Source of the DNA: Rhodospirillaceae bacterium
GTDB lineage: Bacteria; Pseudomonadota; Alphaproteobacteria; Bin65
Direction of reading: 5' to 3'
NCBI GenBank assembly: GCA_026709535.1
Contig: JAPOST010000034.1
Span: 1 to 64,000, forward strand
DNA: 64,000 nt
Part shown: piece after piece, positions 55,484 to 64,000 of the stretch
Layout: every line of letters starts with the position of its first letter
How positions within the stretch are numbered: position 1 is the stretch's first letter
Position numbers and translations under genes: made by a program
Notes under the pieces: generated by a model
Told to the model about the DNA's origin: nothing
Databases searched by the model: none
What the model saw: the letters and a program-made list of their open reading frames with translations, nothing else

Positions 55484-56026
55484 TATTCCGGTTCTGTCGG
55501 CCGCTGGCTGGTTGTGAAGGTAGCGTATATCATCCGGCCTGCTCGACCGACCGAAGCGCACAGCCTGAAGTCCCTTGAAGCCGTGACAAGAGATATGGCG
55601 GCCGGTTGCCCCTGTCGATTGCGGTTCCAGAAGGTTGCGCCTCCTCTCGCTCAGCGTCATCCAGAAATTTCCCGAACTCACGAAGGCTAAATTCCTTGAT
55701 GGCCAGCGAGCCGCGCTGCAACCATGATCATCGGATGGCAGCGCAAGCCATAGCTGTGGTCCTGCGGCCTACGGAAATCCCCCATCTTATCGAAAAAGGC
55801 ATGGAGGACCCTACGCGGCGCCGAAGCCTGGGCGTTCTCTGATCGCCCACTCTTCGCCATGCTCTTGCGCAAGCCCGCTCCTCCGCATGATCATTCCCAC
55901 AGACCTCATTTAGCGGCCCATTTGATCTCCAGCGTGGCGTATCGCCCGGGAGCCAGATATCCGTCCTGCATGGATCGCGCAGCGGCGGCATTGGCGTGAG
56001 GGCCGCAGCCGTGCGATATTGCAAGG
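55484..56026. other. Gap before the ClC gene
   Basis: These 543 bases show short frames on the minus strand (for example 55687-55872, with FFDKMGDFRRPQDHSYG) that shift frame repeatedly and are not assignable. It looks like decayed coding or spacer DNA. The ClC promoter must lie near its right end. Confidence 0.35.
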
Positions 56027-57874
56027 ATGGCTGGCAAGCGCACATCTTTACACCGCCCTGAGCCGGCACGGACATTCGAAAGGCCGCGCAATGTGGAAAC
56101 CCGTCACCGTTTTCGCGCAGCACTTGTAAAGGAAATCGGTCTCCGCATTGGCCGGCTGGTGCGGGCCCTGCGTAGCGAAGAACTTCAGATCGCCTTTCTC
56201 GCCCTCATCGTCGGCGCCCTCGCCGGATATGCGGCGACAGGTTTCCGGCTCCTGATTGGCTGGATCCAGTATCTGTTTTATGGGGAAACGGGCGAGAAGC
56301 TCTACTCCACTGCCTTGGCGTTGCCCTGGTGGCAAATCTTGCTGGCACCGACAGTCTGCGGACTGATAGTCGGTCTCTTCATTCGCTACGCCTTGTCCGA
56401 CAGGAGGCCACAAGGCGTCGCCGATGTCATTGAGGCGGCTGCCCTGCGCGATGGGCGCATGTCGTTTCGTCATGCTGCTCTGGCGTCGCTGGCGAATGCC
56501 GCCTCAATCGGCGGCGGCGCCTCTGTTGGGCGCGAGGGCCCTGTAGTGCTGCTCGGCGCGAGTCTTGCGTCGACAATCGCCAAGCGTCTAGGCTACAGCC
56601 GCAGCGCGATGCTGACGATGATGGGCTGTGGCGCGGCTTCTGCCGTTGCCGCCTCATTTAATGCGCCCCTTGCAGGCGCCCTGTTCGCGCTGGAGGTCGT
56701 CGTCGGCAACTACCGGCTCAAGGCATTCGCACCGGTAGTCATGGCTTCAGTGACCGGGACAATTGTCTCGCGGCTTCATTTCGGCGATTTTCCGGCCTTT
56801 ATAAAACCAGAATACGAGATCGCTTCCTTCTTTGAGTTCCCGGCATTCGCCTTGCTGGGTGTCAGCGCCGCCGTGGCTACCGTAGCCATGATGAGCGCGA
56901 TCATCCTCATCAGCATGAGTGCCCGTCGCATGCCTTGGCCAACTTGGGCCAACACGGCATTCGCCGGACTGCTGGTCGGAGCGATCGCTCTCGTCTTTCC
57001 GCAAGTGCTTGGCGTCGGCTATGAAGTAACGGACCGAGCGCTTCGTGGCGATTTCGGCTTCTGGTTGCTGATCGGCATCATCGTTGCCAAGATTGTTGCT
57101 ACTGGTCTGTCGATCGGCGGCGGTTTCGGCGGAGGTGTGTTCAGCCCATCGCTGATGCTGGGGGCGATGGTCGGCGCTGCATTCGGCGCGCTGGCGGGAT
57201 CCGTCTTTCCGGATATTGCTTCCGACCGAGGCGCCTACACGCTGGTAGGCATGGGCGCGGTGGCTGGCGCTGTCCTCGGCGCGCCGATTTCGACCATTTT
57301 GATTATTTTCGAACTAACTGGTGACTACAAGGTCACTCTTGGGGTCATGGTCGCCGTTGTGATCGCCTCGGCAATTACCCAGGTGGTATTCGGCCGTTCT
57401 TTCTTCCACTGGCAGCTATCGAGCCGAGGAATTATGGCGCATCTAGATTACGCAGAGCGCCAGATTCAGCGCACGACAATGGCATCACTTGCCTTGCCGA
57501 CAGCACCGGTCATGCACCATTCCTGCACGATTGCCGACGCGCAGACGATGCTGTTGGCTGCGCCAAGCCGGATAATTTATGTCGTCGACGACAAGGGCGA
57601 GTTGCGTGGCGCAGTCGGTCTTGGAGACCTTTTTGCCTTCGGCTCTGATGCCGTTCGGGAAGCGCATGAGGCCGTAGAACATGTGATGCGCAAACCTCCC
57701 TTCCTGCTCGCGGAAGACAACATCGAAGATGCAATCCAACTCTTTTCGCGATCTTCGGAAGTCATTCTACCAGTAGTCAAGGACCGATCCCAACGCATTC
57801 TGGTCGGGGAAGTTCGACAGCGAGACGTGATGGTGGCCTATCATGATGCCCACGAGGCGGCGCGAGAGGCATGA
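56027..57874 (+). CDS. ClC-type chloride channel/antiporter with CBS domains
   Basis: This 615-residue membrane protein has the ClC core of many re-entrant helices. Ion-selectivity motifs are visible: GGGASVGREGPVVLLGASLA with the gating Glu (G-R-E-G-P), GGGFGGGVFSPSLMLGA (G-x-F-x-P) and GMGAVAGAVLGAPIST. After the membrane part come two CBS-type segments (CTIADAQTMLLAAPSRIIYV and the ADNIEDAIQLFSRSSEVILP stretch). They suggest control by nucleotides. A Glu gate argues for H+/Cl- exchange or gating rather than simple conductance. The start at 56027 may be too early; the first 40 residues are not conserved-looking. Confidence 0.93.
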   Translation: MAGKRTSLHRPEPARTFERPRNVETRHRFRAALVKEIGLRIGRLVRALRSEELQIAFLALIVGALAGYAATGFRLLIGWIQYLFYGETGEKLYSTALALPWWQILLAPTVCGLIVGLFIRYALSDRRPQGVADVIEAAALRDGRMSFRHAALASLANAASIGGGASVGREGPVVLLGASLASTIAKRLGYSRSAMLTMMGCGAASAVAASFNAPLAGALFALEVVVGNYRLKAFAPVVMASVTGTIVSRLHFGDFPAFIKPEYEIASFFEFPAFALLGVSAAVATVAMMSAIILISMSARRMPWPTWANTAFAGLLVGAIALVFPQVLGVGYEVTDRALRGDFGFWLLIGIIVAKIVATGLSIGGGFGGGVFSPSLMLGAMVGAAFGALAGSVFPDIASDRGAYTLVGMGAVAGAVLGAPISTILIIFELTGDYKVTLGVMVAVVIASAITQVVFGRSFFHWQLSSRGIMAHLDYAERQIQRTTMASLALPTAPVMHHSCTIADAQTMLLAAPSRIIYVVDDKGELRGAVGLGDLFAFGSDAVREAHEAVEHVMRKPPFLLAEDNIEDAIQLFSRSSEVILPVVKDRSQRILVGEVRQRDVMVAYHDAHEAAREA

Positions 57875-58088
57875 ACAATTTCCGGACAAGGATCTCGACC
57901 AACAACTTCGACCGCTTGAGATGCCCATATCCGGGGCGATCACGGCATTTTTCTCTTCGAAACGAAGCGGCGTGAACGCCAGAAAACATCCACAGCTTTT
58001 TCCACAGACTCAAAATGTTGAATTTGAGTTCTTTCTGGACCGATTCTCTATCGGAGAGGTTGCCTGATCTTGCAGTGTCAATAATCGG

Positions 58089-58610
58089 TTACTTTTGGTC
58101 TGCAGTGAAGCTAACCCTGTGGGTCGATTCTGATTGTGGAAAATACGCCTCCTCAAGATTATTCCCCGGACCGTCGCGATCGACCACCAGAAAATCCTGA
58201 ATACCGATGACCAGGAGAGGGTGATGCCATACGTTTGCCCGAAGATTGATCCCTTGCTGGCCGGAGGCGCGAAAACACCGAAGCGTCGACAAGGCAGGTA
58301 CCCTGTCTCCGTCGCAAACCACAACCAGCCAGTCAAGATCGGACAGCGGATAGAAGGCTTGGGATCCGAGGGGATGACGCTCCATCATATGGAGGGTCAC
58401 AGGCATCTCTCGGGGCGTTGCACGAAAGATCGAGACGATCGGCCTGCCCTCGTTGCGAGCTACGTCGATGCGGGCCAGATCGTGCAGTCGTTCGGTCGTC
58501 CCTTCGTTGATCATCAGCCGCCTTGCCCCCGCCGTTTCAATCACCTCGCCGAACGGCTCGAACGCCGATTTGGTCAATGGTTCGATGACGAGATCACGCA
58601 TCACTATCAC
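58089..58610 (-). CDS. allA: Ureidoglycolate lyase
   Basis: This 173-residue cupin-like enzyme splits ureidoglycolate to glyoxylate and urea, the last step of allantoin use. Typical parts are LTKSAFEPFGEVIET, INEGTTERLHDLARIDV, MMERHPLGSQAFYPLSDLDW, VVVCDGDRVP and GQQGINLRANVWHHPLLVIG with the metal-binding histidines. It overlaps the allantoicase gene by four bases and is the last gene of puuD-puuE-alc-allA. Confidence 0.95.
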   Translation of the reverse strand: MIVMRDLVIEPLTKSAFEPFGEVIETAGARRLMINEGTTERLHDLARIDVARNEGRPIVSIFRATPREMPVTLHMMERHPLGSQAFYPLSDLDWLVVVCDGDRVPALSTLRCFRASGQQGINLRANVWHHPLLVIGIQDFLVVDRDGPGNNLEEAYFPQSESTHRVSFTADQK

Positions 58611-59605
58611 TCGCGCGCCAGATTGCCGAAAACGCGGAACCGCGAGATTCCGCCATCCGGATAGATATTCAGGCGCACCGCGTTGACCGGTCCTGCGCTG
58701 GTCAGTTCAGCACTGTCGAAAACATGAACCATATCCGCGTTCAATTTCTTCTGCCTCAATAGAAAAGACCAGGCGCCGGCAATGGTGACAAGATATTCGT
58801 CGTCTTCCGATCCGACGACGGCGCCCTGCACTGAACAACGATCGGGGTAGTTGCCCTTGAAATGGGCGGTATCAACCTCGATCCGACTCACAAGACCAGC
58901 ATGACCGAGCCGGAAAACGATCCAGTCGTTGCCGGGCTCGCGACGCCGACGCGTTTCCCACCCGTCACCCATGAAAGCACCGCGCCCTTCGGATAGAATG
59001 GCCGAGACATCGCCATAATGAGCATCGTTGTAGCCGACGATTCGGCCACCATTCTTCAAGGCTGACAATTCGACTGTCGCATCATCACCAATGGCATTCC
59101 AGTTGACCACAGGCTGACCGTACACCCTCAGGCGAGCGATGCCGCCATCCGGGTAGATATTCAGCCGCAGCCAATTCACTGGCGCGCGGCTTTTGGAGGG
59201 ACGAAAATTATGCGCCGACCCCGTAAGATCGCAATGCGGCACCAGTTCCGTCCAAGGCGCATCGTCGTCCGGTTCCAGATCACTCAGGCACCCTTCAAGG
59301 GATGCTTCCGATGGATAGTTGCCGGTGAAGAAGGTTGTGTCGATATCCACGCCATGCACCACGCCCGGCGTGCCCAACCTTATCAGGCACCAGTCATTCC
59401 CTGGCGTACGCTTTCGTCGGCTCTCCCAGCCGTCCATCCACTTGCCGTTGTCATCATATTCGCCTTCTTTCCAGACGGCAGCGTGGTCCTGCAACATTCG
59501 ATGCATGGGCGCAAAAAAGTCGTCGGAACAAGCAACTGCTTCGGTCCCCATTTTAGGCGACGCCATATTGACATAGCGCCGAGCGAATTCGGGCGTATCG
59601 GTCAT
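58607..59605 (-). CDS. alc: Allantoicase
   Basis: This 332-residue enzyme hydrolyses allantoate to ureidoglycolate and urea. It is an internal duplication: NWLRLNIYPDGGIARLRVYG in the first half and NAVRLNIYPDGGISRFRVFG in the second half, plus paired GDGWETRRRREPGNDW-like and GWESRRKRTPGNDW segments, the two allantoicase domains. The length is normal. Four-base overlaps with puuE and allA indicate tight translational coupling. Confidence 0.96.
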   Translation of the reverse strand: MTDTPEFARRYVNMASPKMGTEAVACSDDFFAPMHRMLQDHAAVWKEGEYDDNGKWMDGWESRRKRTPGNDWCLIRLGTPGVVHGVDIDTTFFTGNYPSEASLEGCLSDLEPDDDAPWTELVPHCDLTGSAHNFRPSKSRAPVNWLRLNIYPDGGIARLRVYGQPVVNWNAIGDDATVELSALKNGGRIVGYNDAHYGDVSAILSEGRGAFMGDGWETRRRREPGNDWIVFRLGHAGLVSRIEVDTAHFKGNYPDRCSVQGAVVGSEDDEYLVTIAGAWSFLLRQKKLNADMVHVFDSAELTSAGPVNAVRLNIYPDGGISRFRVFGNLARE

Positions 59606-60519
59606 GCCGACGCCTCGTAAGGAAACTGGTCAATCCATAGCCGGGCGATGTCGATACGCTTGGCAACCCAGACCCTGTCGTGCGAGAGGACGTAATCAAC
59701 GAACCGTTTCAGCGCCGCGAAACGTCCCGGGCGCCCGACGAGGCGGCAGTGTAGCCCGACCGACATCATCTTCGGCGTCATCTCGCCTTCCGTGTAGAGC
59801 GTATCGAAAGCATCTTTCAGATAGGTGTAGAACTGATCACCGCTGTTGAAGCCCTGCGCCGCCGCGAAGCGCATGTCGTTGGCGTCCAGCGTGTACGGCA
59901 CGACGAGGTGCGGCTGGTCAACGAGGCGGCTCCAGAACGGCAAATCGTCGGAATAATCGTCCGCGTCGTAGATGAAGCCGCCCTCTTCGGCAACCAAGCG
60001 GCGAGTGCGGGCGCTGGTGCGGCCGGTATACCAGCCTAACGGCCGCTCGCCTGTCAGGCGTGTCTGAATCTCGATGGCGCGTGTCATATGCTGTCGTTCC
60101 ACAGCCTCCGAAACACCGTGATAGTTGATCCAGCGATAGCCATGCGAGCAGATTTCATGCCCGTCCCTGAGGATTTCGTCTGCAACATCGAGATGCCTTT
60201 CCAGTGCCATGGCAACGGCAAAGACCGTTATAGGAAGCCCACGATCCCGAAACAGGTTAAGGATTCGCCAGACTCCGGCTCGAGCTCCATACTCGTAAAT
60301 CGATTCCATCGACATGTGTCGGGCGTTTTCAAAAGGTTGCGCCCCAATAATCTCCGACAAAAAAGTTTCCGATGCCGAGTCGCCATGTAACAGGCAGCGT
60401 TCACCTCCTTCCTCGTAGTTCAGAACAAACTGAACTGCGACCCTCGCGCCACCAGGCCACCGCACCACAGGCGGTGTCCTTCCATATCCGATCAGATCGC
60501 GATCATAGTCCTCGGTCAC
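59602..60519 (-). CDS. puuE: PuuE-type allantoinase (polysaccharide-deacetylase fold)
   Basis: This 305-residue, non-dihydroorotase-type allantoinase opens allantoin to allantoate. It uses the NodB-like fold: RVAVQFVLNYEEGGERCLLH, SMESIYEYGARAGVWRILN, EICSHGYRWINYHGVSEA with a metal-site His, and SVGLHCRLVGRPGRFAALK near the end. The start is GTG at 60519 (MTEDYDRDLIGYGRTPP), with AAGGAAA eight bases upstream; a start at 60561 would run into puuD. The alc start overlaps its stop by four bases. Confidence 0.94.
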   Translation of the reverse strand: MTEDYDRDLIGYGRTPPVVRWPGGARVAVQFVLNYEEGGERCLLHGDSASETFLSEIIGAQPFENARHMSMESIYEYGARAGVWRILNLFRDRGLPITVFAVAMALERHLDVADEILRDGHEICSHGYRWINYHGVSEAVERQHMTRAIEIQTRLTGERPLGWYTGRTSARTRRLVAEEGGFIYDADDYSDDLPFWSRLVDQPHLVVPYTLDANDMRFAAAQGFNSGDQFYTYLKDAFDTLYTEGEMTPKMMSVGLHCRLVGRPGRFAALKRFVDYVLSHDRVWVAKRIDIARLWIDQFPYEASA

Positions 60520-60529
60520 ATCTCTTTCC

Positions 60530-61756
60530 TTACCTGGTCCTTCCCTCGATCCAAGAGGCAATCTGACGACGCTCCGACAAGGTCATGCCGCTGACGTTGT
60601 TGGGTGGCATGGCCGTGGACAGCACAGAGTTTACGTAGATCGATCGGGCGTGGCGCGCCACGTCAGCTGCTGTATCCAGCACGATACCTTTCGGCGCAAT
60701 GACTATGCCGCGATAGCTCGGCTGCCGGGCGTGGCACATGGAACAACGTCCGGCGACGATATCTGTGATCATATCTGGCGCGATGGAGACTTTCATCGGT
60801 ACGCCGCCATCAATCTTCTGTGTGATCGCAATCGCCTTTCGGCCGAGTGGCGTGGAGGTCAGGCTGATCGCCACGGCACCAGCTAAACACAGCAGCGCCA
60901 CTCCCCAGGTCCACCACTGATCGCCTTGTCCTGCGTTCCGCATGTTGAAAAAAACCCGGATCACGGCGCCTCCGATGAGGACAAGTGCCACGATCACGAA
61001 CGCATAGGGCGTAGAAAAGGTCAGCGGATAGTGACCGACCAGCATCAGGAACAAAACAGGCAACGTCAGATAGTTGTTATGGGCGCTTCGCTGCTTGGCC
61101 TGCTTTCCCAGCGCAGGATCGGGATTTCGTCCAGCCTTCAGGTCCGCCACCACAACGCGCTGGTTCGGAATAATGATGAAGAAGACGTTGGCAGTCATGA
61201 TCGTCGCCATGAACGCACCGGCGTGGATAAGCGCACCGCGACCACTGAAGACCGACTGGAAGCCAAATGCTGCCACGACGACCAGAACGAAACAGGCGAC
61301 CGACAGATATAAATCGTTCTTGCTCAGATCGGACTTGCAGAGCTGGTCATAGACCAGCCAGCCAGCCGCCAGACCGACGATCCCGAACCCCGCCGCAACC
61401 CAGGGTGAGATGACCAAGACATCAGGATCGATCAGGTAAAGATCCGCTCCCAGGTAATAGATCCAGACAAGCAGGAAAAAACCGGTGATCCAGGTCGTGT
61501 AAGCCTGCCACTTATGCCATATCAGATGTTGCGGCAGGAAGTCCGGCGCGATCAGATACTTGCGAACCTGATAGAAACCGCCACCATGAACTTCCCATAC
61601 TTCGCCGCCTTTTTCGGATGGCAGGTCTGGTGTCCCGCGAATCGCGGCATCCATGTGCATGAAATAGAAGGACGCGCCGACCCACGCAATTCCGGTGATG
61701 ATGTGAGCCCAGCGAAGCAGCAGGCTACCCCATTCATGAATGAAGGCCTCAATCAT
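60530..61756 (-). CDS. puuD: PuuD-type urate hydroxylase (membrane urate oxidase)
   Basis: This 408-residue membrane urate oxidase turns urate into 5-hydroxyisourate and passes electrons to a cytochrome. It has eight or so hydrophobic helices and the DUF989 start WGSLLLRWAHIITGIAWVGA; characteristic GGGFYQVRKYLIAPDFLPQH and HWHKWQAYTTW-like stretches follow. The C-terminal 100 residues form a cytochrome c domain with the haem motif CSMCH (in GRCSMCHARQPSYRG) and a distal Met in STAMPPNN. It starts the purine-degradation operon, 10 bases before puuE. The other enzymes needed for 5-hydroxyisourate and OHCU are not in the window. Confidence 0.95.
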   Translation of the reverse strand: MIEAFIHEWGSLLLRWAHIITGIAWVGASFYFMHMDAAIRGTPDLPSEKGGEVWEVHGGGFYQVRKYLIAPDFLPQHLIWHKWQAYTTWITGFFLLVWIYYLGADLYLIDPDVLVISPWVAAGFGIVGLAAGWLVYDQLCKSDLSKNDLYLSVACFVLVVVAAFGFQSVFSGRGALIHAGAFMATIMTANVFFIIIPNQRVVVADLKAGRNPDPALGKQAKQRSAHNNYLTLPVLFLMLVGHYPLTFSTPYAFVIVALVLIGGAVIRVFFNMRNAGQGDQWWTWGVALLCLAGAVAISLTSTPLGRKAIAITQKIDGGVPMKVSIAPDMITDIVAGRCSMCHARQPSYRGIVIAPKGIVLDTAADVARHARSIYVNSVLSTAMPPNNVSGMTLSERRQIASWIEGRTR

Positions 61757-62372
61757 GCAACGTGATGGTACAGCCGCTTCTGTACCCCTTGACACATCAC
61801 CTCGCGATCACGGTTTTCTCGGCCGCAGATCGTCCGTACAAGAAGCTCCCGATCAGGCGTCGTCTGGTCCGGTTCGAACCACTCCTGGTCCCGTCGTTCG
61901 CGAAAGCCGATGCAAGCATGATGCTGCGCGCCATCTCGACAGCGACCCGGCGTTTCGGGATTGAGGCCAACATGATGGGCGCAGCCGGTCATCTTGAAAG
62001 GGCGCCGTGCAGCTGACGATCCAAGCGCGTTCTTCGCAAACGAATGACTCGATTTCGGCGGCCGGGAGCAACTGAGCAACCAGAGAACACTCCGTCGGCG
62101 CCAGCGACAAATTTCGCTTCCCGGCGCATCGGGAAGGTGTATCTTGGCAATTCCGTCGTTCAGCTGAATGCAACGAGCCATCGTCTATTCTTCAATTGTC
62201 GCAACAGGTCCTACTGCACCTGTCCTGCAAACAGAGGAGTCAAGGAGTCGCGCCGGACAATTCACGGTGGTCTGGGTTGCTTTTGCAACGTGACGGTCCT
62301 GCGTTGAGGCATCTTCATCGGCGCCTCAGTGTAGACGGCGTCAAGACGCTGTCCTCCACCGAGAGATAAAAC
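61757..62372. other. Divergent gap between puuD and the monooxygenase gene
   Basis: These 616 bases carry the promoters for two divergent units. Several overlapping frames without recognisable domains occur (61762-62016 plus, 61753-62181 minus). No regulator gene is present. I saw nothing else. Confidence 0.4.
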
Positions 62373-63572
62373 ATGGCGAATGATCATCCCATCCTGATTG
62401 TCGGTGGTGGCATCGGTGGCCTGGCGGCGGCGCTGGGTCTGGCCCGGAAAGGTTTCCGTTCCATCGTTCTGGAACGCGCGCACGAACTCGGAGAGATCGG
62501 CGCGGGCATTCAAATCGGTCCTAACGCCTTCCACGCTTTCGACTATCTCGGCGTAGGCAACGAAGCCCGTGCTCAGGCCGTCTACATAGATAATCTGCGC
62601 CTCATGGACGCCATGGACGGGCAAGAAATTACCCGTATCCCGCTGGGCGACGCCTTTCGCAAGCGCTTCGGCAATCCCTATGCTGTTGTTCATCGGGCGG
62701 ATTTACACGGTGTTCTGCTGCGCGGATGCAAGACCAGCAATTCGATCGAGTTGCGAACCTCATCCGAGGTCACGAGCTATGATCAGGACGAAACAACTGC
62801 CACGGCGATCCTCGCATCTGGCGAACGGGTCACGGGAGCAGCTCTCATCGGCGCGGACGGTCTGTGGTCCAGTGTGCGCAAGAAGATGATCGATGACGAC
62901 CCGCCTCGCGTGTCTGGCCACACAACCTATCGTTCAGTCATCCCGACAGATCAGATGCCGGAAGATCTGCGCTGGAACGCAGCGACACTGTGGGCCGGGC
63001 CGAAATGCCATCTGGTCCACTATCCGCTATCTGGCTGGAAAGTGTTCAACCTGGTCATCACCGCGCATAACGATGCTGCGGCTCCCGTCGCCGGGAAGTC
63101 CGTCAGCCGCGACGAGGTGCGAGAGGGATTCAAGCACATTCATCCGGTCGCGCGTCAAATCATCGACTACGGAACGGACTGGAAGCTCTGGGTGTTGTGC
63201 GATCGCGAGCCGGTCGGCAACTGGGTGAAGGGTCGGGTTGCTCTGCTCGGGGATGCAGCCCATCCAACCCTTCAATATATGGCGCAAGGTGCCTGCATGG
63301 CGCTTGAAGACGGAGTTTGTCTAGCAGCTGCGATGATGGAACTGGACGGTGATGCCCAGGCTGCTCTGCCGCTTTACAATCAGCGCCGCAGCTTGCGCAC
63401 GGCACGAATACAGATCCAGTCTCGCATGATCGGTGAGCACATCTACCACCCGACGGGGCCCCACGCCGCACTGCGTAATGCCCATATGCGCTCTCGCACC
63501 CCGGAACAATGGTACGATGCAATTGCCTGGCTCTACGGCTCTACGGGGCTTGATGGGACAGTCTTTACCTGA
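62373..63572 (+). CDS. FAD-dependent monooxygenase, 3-hydroxybenzoate 6-hydroxylase type
   Basis: This 399-residue class A flavoprotein monooxygenase has the FAD motif LIVGGGIGGLAAALGLARKG, the DG motif IGADGLWSSVRKKM, and the GD motif VALLGDAAHPTLQYMAQGAC with MALEDG. The continuous MAQGACMALEDG sequence is typical of 3-hydroxybenzoate 6-hydroxylase and salicylate-type enzymes, which use NADH and O2. If it makes gentisate, it feeds the dioxygenase at 1867-2949. It is preceded by a weak GAGAG ribosome-binding site. Other substrates of this family (6-hydroxynicotinate, salicylate) remain possible. Confidence 0.88.
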   Translation: MANDHPILIVGGGIGGLAAALGLARKGFRSIVLERAHELGEIGAGIQIGPNAFHAFDYLGVGNEARAQAVYIDNLRLMDAMDGQEITRIPLGDAFRKRFGNPYAVVHRADLHGVLLRGCKTSNSIELRTSSEVTSYDQDETTATAILASGERVTGAALIGADGLWSSVRKKMIDDDPPRVSGHTTYRSVIPTDQMPEDLRWNAATLWAGPKCHLVHYPLSGWKVFNLVITAHNDAAAPVAGKSVSRDEVREGFKHIHPVARQIIDYGTDWKLWVLCDREPVGNWVKGRVALLGDAAHPTLQYMAQGACMALEDGVCLAAAMMELDGDAQAALPLYNQRRSLRTARIQIQSRMIGEHIYHPTGPHAALRNAHMRSRTPEQWYDAIAWLYGSTGLDGTVFT

Positions 63573-63575
63573 TCA

Positions 63576-63779
63576 GACCCATCCCGCCGCGAAGCTGGCG
63601 ATGATCCTGACACTCAACTCATTGTTCAGGTGCAGACGACAGGCATCAACGTACCATCTGGCACACCCGAGCACGGAGTCGCGGCGCGGGCGATTGAAGA
63701 TGGCAACATCTGGACAGGGGAAATCGAAGATAACAGGTTCACGCAAGCATCACACCCTGCGATGGCGGCAAGAATACCG
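63576..63779 (+). other. Open frame without start; possible 3' remnant of a gene
   Basis: After the monooxygenase stop a different frame stays open for about 65 codons and ends with TAA at 63780. It contains TTGINVPSGTPEHGVAARAI and EDGNIWTGEIEDNRF, which has real protein character but no start codon with a ribosome-binding site. I do not recognise the family. It could be the tail of a gene truncated by a deletion. Confidence 0.3.
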
Positions 63780-63823
63780 TAAAGTTGATTGCCCCAGACT
63801 TGGCAATCACTGCTCATGACTGT

Positions 63824-64000
63824 TCAGAACAGACGGCCGCCATCGGGGACGTCCCCGTCGACACCGACAAGGACAACGGCCCCGTCGGCGTCGGGAAATC
63901 CGAGCACCAGGACTTCCGACATGATATTGGCGATTTGCTTGGGCTGGAAGTTCACAACCGCGGCCACCTTCCGGCCTCTCAAGTCGTCCGGGGTGTAGTG
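63824..64000 (-). CDS. csaA: CsaA-type tRNA-binding protein, C-terminal part
   Basis: The minus-strand frame entering from the window end gives HYTPDDLRGRKVAAVVNFQP, KQIANIMSEVLVLGF and ends VPDGGRLF. This is the C-terminal half of CsaA, an OB-fold tRNA-binding protein of about 110 residues with chaperone-like activity. Only the last 58 codons are inside the window; the start is outside. Confidence 0.9.
   Translation of the reverse strand, partial: HYTPDDLRGRKVAAVVNFQPKQIANIMSEVLVLGFPDADGAVVLVGVDGDVPDGGRLF

Overview
The window looks like chromosomal DNA of a free-living alphaproteobacterium, most like the Rhodospirillales and relatives. I base this on moderately high GC, dense operons with 1-4 base overlaps, and housekeeping blocks of a type I associate with that group (hom-glpX-recJ-yicC-gmk; serB/miaA-ilvB-ilvH-ilvC-mreBCD-mrdA-rodA). 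The placement comes from gene content and protein likeness only; no database search was run.

Region 1 (0.1-14.5 kb, plus strand) is a catabolic and uptake block: an acyl-CoA synthetase, a gentisate 1,2-dioxygenase-like cupin protein, an alpha/beta hydrolase overlapping a metallo-beta-lactamase-fold hydrolase, a FadD-type ligase, a complete branched-chain-amino-acid-type (Liv) ABC transporter (ATPase, two permeases, binding protein, second ATPase) and a phenylacetate-CoA-ligase-like enzyme. Together they suggest import, CoA activation and breakdown of an aromatic or other organic acid. A 3-hydroxybenzoate 6-hydroxylase-like gene at 62.4 kb would make gentisate, the substrate of the dioxygenase.

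Region 2 (14.5-26.8 kb) is mainly housekeeping on the minus strand: gmk, yicC, recJ, glpX, hom and an OmpA-like lipoprotein. PHA synthase (phaC) lies on the plus strand, followed by a short-chain dehydrogenase and a LolA-like outer-membrane protein. Two intergenic stretches hold decayed coding segments.

Region 3 (26.8-28.4 kb) is a decayed integrative element beside tRNA-Lys(CTT): a frameshifted tyrosine integrase, a 5'-truncated HNH nuclease and a 59-codon reading frame. Region 4 (28.6-44.6 kb) is the cell-shape operon mreBCD-mrdA-rodA, ilvC, a methyltransferase coupled to ilvH-ilvB, miaA, divergent serB, a DegP-type protease and a HAD hydrolase.

Region 5 (44.6-50.5 kb) is accessory DNA: an orphan sucC-sucD junction fragment, a CaiB-type CoA-transferase, an AT-richer pair of small overlapping genes of which the second has an in-frame amber stop, a frameshifted small basic gene, a radical SAM enzyme with a second cysteine cluster, tRNA-Gly(CCC) and a broken IS1380-type transposase.

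Region 6 (50.5-64 kb) carries a sulfatase, mlaC and mlaA (lipid transport), a small membrane protein with a thioesterase, a ClC channel with CBS domains, and a purine-degradation operon (puuD-puuE-alc-allA). It ends with the FAD monooxygenase and the 3' end of a CsaA-like tRNA-binding protein gene. I see no CRISPR array, intact prophage or intact insertion sequence. The most unusual items are the three-fold repeat inside the LivM permease, the sucCD fragment, the interrupted small gene pair, the element at tRNA-Lys and the radical SAM gene.
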